Source: Saussurea involucrata (lineage: Eukaryota > Streptophyta > Magnoliopsida > Asterales > Asteraceae). Taken from it: DNA of 64,000 bases. Below are positions 57,616 to 64,000 of the stretch, in pieces. The position numbers were made by a program, and so were the translations under genes. Under the pieces are notes generated by a model, which was not told where the DNA came from, searched no databases, and saw only the letters and a list, made by a program, of their open reading frames with translations. The DNA lies in the NCBI GenBank assembly GCA_033807775.1, contig CM066313.1, positions 87,421,484 through 87,485,483 of the forward strand. Direction: 5' to 3'. Numbering within the stretch: position 1 is the first letter of the stretch; each line of letters opens with the position of its first letter.

Positions 57616-58848
57616 TCAGTTAGGTTTAGGTACCCATTTTGGAATGGGTCCATCTTTGTTAGCTTTGTCATTGGATTTAACATTAGTACCTTTTACTCTC
57701 CACTCAAAATCTTTCTTCAAACACCACTTTCCTTGAACTTTTATGAAGTCAGAACATTTTCTGCTTACAAGCTTGTTCAAATTCTTTTTGAGAGTTGTAA
57801 CTTTTGGTTTTGTTATATTTTCAACTTTCTTTTCTTTTATCTTTTCTTTCTTCTGAGTCTGAGGAACAGAAATTTTCTTCTTTTCTGTATTTTGAGGAAC
57901 AGACACTTTCTGAATATCTTTTCTTATGTATGAAACATAAGTTATTTTGACTTGACATTTATGAGAATATTGGAATGAATCATTTTTACATCTAACACAA
58001 ACAAGATTTTTCTTTGCAAGTGACAATAAATCTGAAACATAGGTCATTTCATTTTTATTGATACTGTTCAGAGTACAATTGCCCTTATTACAAGAATTTC
58101 TAGCTTTGAGTTCAGAAGTAGATTTCATTATAAGCTTCTCAAGATCCCTTTTCAGATCATTCAACTTTGCAAGATCATCGTTCCTTTTGCTTTCTTCTTT
58201 TTCTGAAAAATTCAAGTTCTTTTTGTTAGAAGAATTAGATGATTCACCTTTTTCATATGTACTTGATTCATTAAAGAATTTATCATTTTCTCTTGAAGCA
58301 TTAATTTTAAAAAGATCATACTCAGTCTTCAGTTTTTCAAGCTCTGTTATTTTCTGAATAAAAATATTCTTTTCTTTCAAAGCTTCTTCAAGTTTAATAT
58401 CCACCTCACAGAAATCATTTTCAAGTTCATCATAAGCTTTCCTTAAGTCCTCAAGTTCTTGACTCACAAGATTAAATCTCTTTTCAAGTTGCAAAAATTC
58501 ATCTGATTTTGTTTCAGAAAATCCAGTTGAATCAGACTTCTGACTACCTGAGTCAGAGTTCTGATTTACAGACTCAGATGTCTGATCTTTAGACTCAGAG
58601 TTCTGACTACAAAGTTCAGAATCCTGACTAGAAGTTTCAGACTTCTGATTGACTGTTTCAGAATTTTTACTTGTGTCAAATATGCTCTCAATGTCATGAT
58701 ATGAAAAACTTGGTTGTTTATTTTTGTAGCTGACATTTAAAGAATCATACTTGAATTTAGTATCATTGTATCTTGGCTTTTCATCTGTTGGTTTAGAAAC
58801 TTCTTTCTTAACCTTTTCTTCTGAACCAACTGACTTTTCTGTTTTAGA
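57616..58848 (-). CDS. Sirevirus gag C-terminal extension after an in-frame UAG
   Basis: Directly continues the gag frame after TAG 58849-58851, with no other stop until TAA 57616-57618. It begins with a charged stretch, then QNSE/QKSD/QTSE repeats (58540-58680), then a coiled coil (LEDLRKAYDELENDF, IQKITELEKLKTEYDLF). After that comes a basic, Cys-containing part (CVRCKNDSFQYSHKC) and a tail ending KWVPKPN, which in related copia polyproteins precedes the protease. The ATG-less start means it can only be made by stop readthrough or is a dead piece of a longer gag. Confidence 0.75.
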   Translation of the reverse strand, partial: SKTEKSVGSEEKVKKEVSKPTDEKPRYNDTKFKYDSLNVSYKNKQPSFSYHDIESIFDTSKNSETVNQKSETSSQDSELCSQNSESKDQTSESVNQNSDSGSQKSDSTGFSETKSDEFLQLEKRFNLVSQELEDLRKAYDELENDFCEVDIKLEEALKEKNIFIQKITELEKLKTEYDLFKINASRENDKFFNESSTYEKGESSNSSNKKNLNFSEKEESKRNDDLAKLNDLKRDLEKLIMKSTSELKARNSCNKGNCTLNSINKNEMTYVSDLLSLAKKNLVCVRCKNDSFQYSHKCQVKITYVSYIRKDIQKVSVPQNTEKKKISVPQTQKKEKIKEKKVENITKPKVTTLKKNLNKLVSRKCSDFIKVQGKWCLKKDFEWRVKGTNVKSNDKANKDGPIPKWVPKPN

Positions 58849-60774
58849 CTAAGAAATTTTCTCATCTGACTTTTTAGAGTTTGGTCTTTGCAAATTGTCA
58901 GAACTTGTTATAGAACTGGCAGGTCTTATGAAAACTTCAACAATTTCTGGGATTTTTGGCTTAGAAACTTGAAGTTTTTCATACAAGTTAATTGGAGCTC
59001 TTTTTAAAGTGACATTTTCTTCCAATCCCAATCCCTTCTTTGGGTTGTAAAATCTTGTATCTTTAACGTTGTTTAATAAAAGATTTAGTGTTTGCTGAGT
59101 CTGACCCCTTTTCAAATTCAGATCTTCTAATTCTTTAATTTTGGTGTATAAATTCTTTCTTTCTTCAAATAACATATCAAATTTTATTTGTAAATCACCT
59201 TTTTCATCCTTTATTTTTGAAAACTCAACTTTTAGTTCAGAAAGCCTTTTCATCAATTCAGAATTTTCATCTTTAACTTTCTGTTTCTCATCCTCAGATT
59301 CTTCATATTGTTCTTTTATTACTTCTTTTTCAATTCTGAATTTGTTAACCAAATTTCTTTCTCCTTTTATCTGTTTTCTTAGATTAGCAAATTCAGTTTT
59401 CATTTCACCAATTTGTGTCATTAACTCTAATTCAAGTGAAGAATGTACCTCAGCAGATGACTCAGAATCAGCATCTTCAAAATCAGAATCATCCTCATTC
59501 CTCATTTTTGCCATATAGCTCTGCATCTGTGGAAAGTTGATATGATCATCTTCATCAGAAGTATAGTACAACCAATTCTCCTGTTCAGCCAACAAAGCAA
59601 TTTTATCATCTCTCTTCTTTGCAAGCTGAGCCTTCTTGGTGTAGTACTCATAGTCTTTCACAATTTTAACTCTGCAATCCTTAGCATAGTGGCCAGATTT
59701 TCCACATTTGAAACACAGATTCTTTTCTTTTCTTTCATCCTTCTCTTCATTGTTTTCTTCACTTCTCTCTACTCTCTTTTCAAACTTATTTTCTTCTCTG
59801 TCTTCTTTCTTCTTATAGTCTGAACTCCCAACTCTCTTATAATTTCCTTGAAATCTACCCTTCCCATACCTTTTATTGAAAGTATTTGTCAACAAAGCTA
59901 GTTTCTCAGCCATTATCTTGATATCTTCATCATCTTCTGATCCTTCTTCCTTGTCAGATTCTTCCAGATTAGGTATCTCTGATAGATATGCAGTCTTTTT
60001 GGGTGCTTTGATTGCTTTGGACTTTGATAAGAACGCTAACTGATCAGCAACATTTTTCTTCTCTTCCACAACTAACTTGACAGAGTCTTCATGTTGATTA
60101 AGAACACAGAATAGATCATTTAAGTCTTCTTCACACATATCCTTGTTCATTTGCAGACTTATGGCAAATGATGACCATTCTGAATTTAGACTGTTCAGAA
60201 ATTTGTAATTTATTTCTGACTTTGTTTTCTTCAGTCCATTTCTTCTCAAGTCATTTAGAATAGTGCAAAATTTACTGTATGTCTGTGTCAAACTTTCTGA
60301 CTCTTTTGCTTTGAACCTTTCATAAGCATTTATGCTTTGATTTAACTTTGCCTGAATAGATCTCACAGTTCCTAACATTTGCCTTTCCAATTCGTCCCAC
60401 ATTTCTTTAGCTGATGATCCACTGTCAATCCTGTTAAGAACCTCATTTGGGACAGCCAAAGTCATCAAAGTAATTGCTCTTTTGTCAATAGCATGCCTAT
60501 TCTTCTGTTCAGCTGTGTATTGGGAATAACTCTTTTTCACCCTGGTCGCTGGAATTTCTGGAGTTGTCTCTGTAGCAGGGGTTGCAGCAACATCGATGTA
60601 CACTTCAATTGGGCCTTCTCGAATAGAAATCATAAGGTTTTCATCAATGTTGTCTAGGAATTGGATCATTCGGATTTTCCATTGCTGATACTCTTCTGGT
60701 ATAAGAACAGGCGGTTTGGTTTCAGATCCCATGGCTAGATATTCTTTAGAAGACATGATTGTAAGAAAATTCAA
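58849..60774 (-). CDS. Sirevirus Gag
   Basis: 641 residues from ATG 60774, about 180 bp inside the primer site. The N-terminal half is a UBN2-type copia gag (PEEYQQWKIRMIQFLD, IDSGSSAKEMWDELERQ, YSKFCTILNDLRRNG). A CX2CX4HX4C zinc knuckle CFKCGKSGHYAKDC sits near residue 355. The C-terminal third is a long coiled coil (LRKQIKGERNLVNKF, EQYEESEDEKQKVKDEN). Coiled-coil, over-long Gag is characteristic of Sireviruses, where it packages the RNA. It ends at TAG 58849, earlier than the frame's natural end at 57616. Confidence 0.88.
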   Translation of the reverse strand: MNFLTIMSSKEYLAMGSETKPPVLIPEEYQQWKIRMIQFLDNIDENLMISIREGPIEVYIDVAATPATETTPEIPATRVKKSYSQYTAEQKNRHAIDKRAITLMTLAVPNEVLNRIDSGSSAKEMWDELERQMLGTVRSIQAKLNQSINAYERFKAKESESLTQTYSKFCTILNDLRRNGLKKTKSEINYKFLNSLNSEWSSFAISLQMNKDMCEEDLNDLFCVLNQHEDSVKLVVEEKKNVADQLAFLSKSKAIKAPKKTAYLSEIPNLEESDKEEGSEDDEDIKIMAEKLALLTNTFNKRYGKGRFQGNYKRVGSSDYKKKEDREENKFEKRVERSEENNEEKDERKEKNLCFKCGKSGHYAKDCRVKIVKDYEYYTKKAQLAKKRDDKIALLAEQENWLYYTSDEDDHINFPQMQSYMAKMRNEDDSDFEDADSESSAEVHSSLELELMTQIGEMKTEFANLRKQIKGERNLVNKFRIEKEVIKEQYEESEDEKQKVKDENSELMKRLSELKVEFSKIKDEKGDLQIKFDMLFEERKNLYTKIKELEDLNLKRGQTQQTLNLLLNNVKDTRFYNPKKGLGLEENVTLKRAPINLYEKLQVSKPKIPEIVEVFIRPASSITSSDNLQRPNSKKSDEKIS

Positions 60775-60949
60775 CAGAAAGACAAATTCGAGTTTCTTGA
60801 TCGAAATGTAACAGGTAATTCAAGAATTGTCAAGAATTCAAGAACTAGCCCTAGCAGCGGAATCGGATTTTGAATGAATCAAGAAATCTTCAAGAAATTG
60901 ATCAATTGATCTTCGCGATAACAATCTTGAACGAATTTGTTTGTTGATT

Positions 60950-60962
60950 GGCTCTGATACCA
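60950..60962 (-). promoter_or_regulatory. Primer binding site of the Sirevirus
   Basis: The minus strand reads TGGTATCAGAGCC two bases inside the 5' LTR, complementary to initiator Met-tRNA. Confidence 0.88.
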
Positions 60963-60964
60963 AT

Positions 60965-61545
60965 TGAAAGAACAGGATCTAATCTCACAATCAATATAGA
61001 AAGCAGTAATTGAGAAGTTGTATGATCAAGCCCAATTGTATTCAATGATGAACAGAATTACAGATCTAAGAGAGAGAGAATCTCAAAGATTACAGAGAAT
61101 GAATACAAAGTTATACGGGAAAAATCAATCAGTTAGCAACATAGAGCTAACTACTATTTATACTGCAACGGACATCTTAAAGCTACAGTACAAATAAGAA
61201 AGACTAATAAGAACATAACACGTGTCCTAATTAGTTTATAAAATACTAAGTAAAGTATCTTGTCATAAGTTCTGAACAGGTAGTTCAGAACTTCTGAACA
61301 TTCTTCTGATAAAGCTTCTCAGATCTTCTGACTCTTTCTCTCATATCTCTGACTCCTCTACTCAGATCATCTGAGTCTTCTACTCAGACCATCTGACTCT
61401 TCTTATCAGACATCTGACTTCTCTTTCCACTGATCAATACTTCTGACTTCTCACAGTCAGACCTCTGACTTCTCTACTCAGAACATCTGAGTCCTCTTAT
61501 CAGATCTTCAACACTTGGTTTATTGACAAAACTTCAGATCTAACA
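60965..61545 (-). mobile_element. Sirevirus 5' LTR
   Basis: 581 bp. Base by base I find no difference from 47769-48349, which implies a very recent insertion or recent gene conversion. Confidence 0.92.
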
Positions 61546-61722
61546 ATATCAACCAAATACATTCGGTTTGAAGATTTTACAACTCGATTGGACATCGGGT
61601 TGCTTCGCGTTGAGTTATTTCACGTCGGGTTGGGTTGGGTTGGTCGGGTTGATCGGGTTTTTGAGCACCCCTAAGTTCACCCATGTCTTTTACATGATTG
61701 GTTTCTAGTTTTTTTTCCAAGA

Positions 61723-61910
61723 GATGTTGGGTTTAAGAAGAAAAAGTCAAAAAAATGTAAATTGACAAAAATGTCCTTGAGTTAACGTAATGGATTTAAC
61801 GATGTTAATGTTAGAGGGACGTCCAATGTATTTTTGTGTGACAAAGGGTTTTTTTTGTGACAAAATGACAACGACAAGGACTTCTAGTGTAACTATTTCA
61901 TTTTAGGGAC
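61723..61910. repeat. 188-bp direct repeat, right copy
   Basis: Partner of 45948-46135. Lies within the outer hAT-like element, whereas the left copy lies outside it. Confidence 0.85.
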
Positions 61911-62477
61911 TTCTAGTGTAAAAACTTGAATTTATTATATTATTATCAATTCTATTAAAATAATATTACTAATTATTATTATTGTGATGTTTATTCATTA
62001 TATTAGTAAACAAACTTAAACGTACACAAACACTTACATACACTATTTTGCTTTAATTTATCTAGTTATTGTTATACGTACATTAACATTTACGAACGTA
62101 AACGAACATAAATGAATGAACAAACGTTCACGAACATAAATGAACGAACGAGATTCTTGTTCATGTTCGTTCGTTTAATTAAACGAACAAACAAACTTTT
62201 TCATGTATTACTATTTTATTATTAATGTATTATATTAAATAATTATTATTAACTTTTTTACACTATATTCTATAACTTATAATATAAAATTAATTATATA
62301 TAGAATATATTCAAGTATCTCACGAGTTTATCGAGTCGAGGTGTCAGTTCACTCGACTCGACTCGTTAGTATGTCGAGTCGAGCTCGAGTTCGAGTCGAG
62401 TGTTGACCAAGTTTTTACTGAGTCGATTTCGAGTAGCTCACGAGTTGTGTCGTCTCATTTACACCCCTATGTGCAAC

Positions 62478-64000
62478 CTTTATAACATTTTTGAAATCAG
62501 CTCTCTTCTCCCCCCCCCCCCCCCCCCCTTTTCTACACCAATTTCTCACCTTTTCCATGAACTGCAATTGTAAATAACATACATCATCTCTTCCTCCATG
62601 AATCGCAGCTTCAGGGTGCATTTTTAGGAGTTTTGTTTCTATCAAAGTTCCTCGTGTTCTTTTTTCCTTTTTTAAGTAATATCTATATAAGGGCAAATAG
62701 AACTCACACACTCCTCATCGTTGGTGAGACTTGAACTATCGACCTCCAAGAAGGTTGGGTCGTATCGCTAGGCCAAAGGCCCTTTGGTTCATAGTTTCCG
62801 TTTTTTAGGGAAAAGAATTAGAAATTTGGGTTTTTAGTACATTCAAAGAGTGAACTTTTGCTAGCAACCACAAGATTTTAGGCTCTTTGATAAAAACAAA
62901 AAAAATAGGATCATAGCGTTTTAACTGGAAAATGTGGATAGATCTTAATGATTGTTATATGTTATCATGGAGCCAAGGTGCGAGTGAAGTTATGAATCAG
63001 GTACACATTTTATAGGAACACATGATAATTGGCAACATATATATCAGAAGGCCTTTGAGATCCTTTCTTATTTAGGGAAGCTCTATAAATTGGAATATTC
63101 TGTGACCGACAGAAATTGGCTATTTGCTTTAGGGTCTTAAGATTTAAAAGATTAGGAGACAGACACAATATTGTTTGGATGATGCGGTCGCAGTTATCGC
63201 AGATGTTAAAACAGGTGGTGTTGATATTAACAGACAACCTCGTATGATACAATAACAGTTGAACCAAATGCATCAGGGTACATTTTATTCATACTGGAAA
63301 ATAATGTTCTTGCTATAGAGATTAATCTTAATGCTCTAATGACTGAGTTTGTTAAGTGCATATAGTTTTCTTATGACCGTTGGTGTCCTCGCCGGTTTGG
63401 CCCACCTCAACTAATCTCATAAGGTTCCCTTGAGGGGACTCTAACCGGTGACCAATAAATCCAAGTCGGATTTACCAGGTTCATTTGGTTTGGTTTGGTT
63501 TAGCAAAACCAAGTGGATAGAGTTGCAGTTGCTACATTATGGTCTGCTGCCACTGTTCAAATTTGCTTCTGGATTATTATGGTCTATGGAGCTGATGGTA
63601 TAATGGAAGATGAGGGTGGAATTTTGGCCTATGATGGCTGTCTTCTTGAAGCATGTTTAGGGTAGGTGGTTAGCATTCAAATTGGGTATTTTGTATCCTA
63701 AACTAACAATTGTGCATGTAGATAGCATTGTAGCAAGTATGTGAATTGTAATTATTCCTCCTACAAAAATTGACTAATCATATATGATTTTCATGACAAT
63801 TGCAACGAGTTTACATACCAGAGATTATATTAATGAATATTTCACAAAAAATGGTATGCTACTTACTTGCCCTATCTACCGGCCATAACAGTGATGGTCA
63901 TATTGTTTACAGAGCAAACTTTTGGTCCACTTTGATCTGAAGTAGACCTTGTCTCCTCTCTGCGGATAACATATGCTGGTTTGTTTGGAGTGGGTAACAA
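62478..64000. other. Intergenic DNA, no gene recognised
   Basis: Starts with a poly-C tract (62512-62528). Apart from the SINE-like piece, I see only short open stretches with no recognisable family. The stretch 63500-63665 has a moderately long plus-strand open phrase (WSAATVQICFWIIMVYG) and 63880-64000 another, which could be pieces of a decayed gene or LINE; this cannot be decided here. Around 63370-63475 the minus strand has a weak tRNA-like B-box (GGTTAGAGTCC), perhaps another old SINE. Confidence 0.4.
62650..62790 (-). mobile_element. tRNA-derived SINE-like element
   Basis: The minus strand has an A-box-like TGGCCTAGCGATACG (62761-62775), about 30 bases later a B-box-like TAGTTCAAGTCTC (62727-62739), then a body containing GAGTGTGTGAGTTC and a T/A-rich end. 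This is the layout of plant SINEs using an internal pol III promoter. No TSD identified. Confidence 0.5.

Larger units (their letters stand above)
47769..61545 (-). mobile_element. Sirevirus-type Ty1/copia retrotransposon, full length
   Basis: 13,777 bp with two 581-bp LTRs that I read as identical. Minus-strand order: 5' LTR (60965-61545), primer site, gag, gag extension, protease, integrase, RT, RNase H, a 22-bp tandem region, a 1558-residue extra ORF, polypurine tract, 3' LTR. A coiled-coil-rich extended gag and an extra 3' ORF fit the Sirevirus (SIRE1/Maximus) type. No matching 5-bp TSD: flanks are CCGAT and ATATC. Despite identical LTRs, gag has an in-frame stop and pol one frameshift. 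Confidence 0.9.
46664..61673. mobile_element. Inner hAT-like element, interrupted by the Sirevirus
   Basis: Ends TAGGGGTGCTCA and TGAGCACCCCTA with a perfect 8-bp TSD AGTTCACC (46656-46663 and 61674-61681). Its own DNA is CAACCCAACCC-rich on the left (46725-46790) and GGGTTGGGTTGG-rich on the right (61620-61655). It contains two small (TA)n elements (47006, 47295) and the copia element. No transposase. Confidence 0.85.
46211..62469. mobile_element. Outer hAT-like element, interrupted
   Basis: Ends TAGGGGTGTAAATGA and TCATTTACACCCCTA are inverted, with a perfect 8-bp TSD TGTGCAAC (46203-46210 and 62470-62477). Its own sequence is TCGAGCTCGAG-rich at both sides (46258-46440 and 62320-62440) plus AACGAAC-rich DNA at 62090-62210, as in non-autonomous hAT elements. 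At the left end the 30 bp covering TSD and terminus are duplicated in tandem, so the true start is 46211 or 46241. Everything from 46664 to 61673 was inserted later. Confidence 0.8.

Noticed and set aside
62706..62790. A tRNA gene on the minus strand
   Set aside because: A- and B-box-like words are present, but no cloverleaf with an acceptor stem and anticodon arm can be drawn, and a SINE-like body follows.
63010..63273. Minus-strand 87-residue frame as a small gene
   Set aside because: No recognisable family, no supporting signals, and isolated in non-coding DNA.

Overview
This window looks like transposon-rich intergenic DNA from a flowering plant. I see no gene that is clearly intact and belongs to the host. 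Nested LTR retrotransposons with initiator-Met-tRNA primer sites, chromodomain Ty3/gypsy and Sirevirus-type Ty1/copia elements, hAT, PIF/Harbinger, Mutator-like (FAR1/Ulp1) and Helitron-like elements, and plant-only gene fragments (thaumatin/G-type-lectin receptor kinases, an OVATE family protein) all point to a eudicot. The style of the elements, such as (TA)n-flanked terminal-inverted-repeat elements and ACCCGA-type low-complexity DNA, recalls Asteraceae. That family-level guess is inference, not proof.

Layout. 1-2573: low-complexity DNA and a run of small inverted-repeat elements sitting in (TA)n microsatellites. 2574-13923: a minus-strand chromovirus (gypsy A: 3' LTR, polypurine tract, integrase plus chromodomain) split inside its integrase by gypsy B (4762-13409). 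Gypsy B has a perfect 5-bp target duplication (TCTTC), two near-identical 2.27-kb LTRs and an almost non-coding interior. 13924-15960: a copia LTR fused to part of an unrelated gypsy LTR. 16142-20783: a large (TA)n/(GA)n-flanked element with dispersed palindromes, a Ulp1-protease remnant and a FAR1-domain remnant, probably a dying Mutator-like element.

21087-31076: two decayed copies of one receptor-kinase gene facing each other, with an Ale-like copia fragment between them. Both show a thaumatin-like domain followed by a bulb-type lectin domain; kinase exons follow, and copy 2 carries an inverted duplication. 33070-34751: a PIF/Harbinger element (TSD TAA) whose transposase has lost its first catalytic region. 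34901-35420: a hAT MITE. 35911-41848: Helitron-like DNA, apparently one copy inside another. 41899-45656: a train of (TA)n-flanked inverted-repeat elements, one of which carries an OVATE-family gene fragment.

46211-62469: three-level nesting. An outer hAT-like element (TSD TGTGCAAC) contains an inner hAT-like element (TSD AGTTCACC), which contains a 13.8-kb Sirevirus-type copia element (47769-61545). The copia LTRs look identical, and it carries an extra 1558-residue ORF between pol and the 3' LTR. 62478-64000 holds SINE-like remnants and unrecognised DNA.

The most interesting points are the thaumatin + lectin receptor-kinase architecture, the family of microsatellite-lodged elements with internal arrays of short palindromes and its possible FAR1/Ulp1 relative, the captured OVATE fragment, and the unusually long extra ORF of the young Sirevirus.
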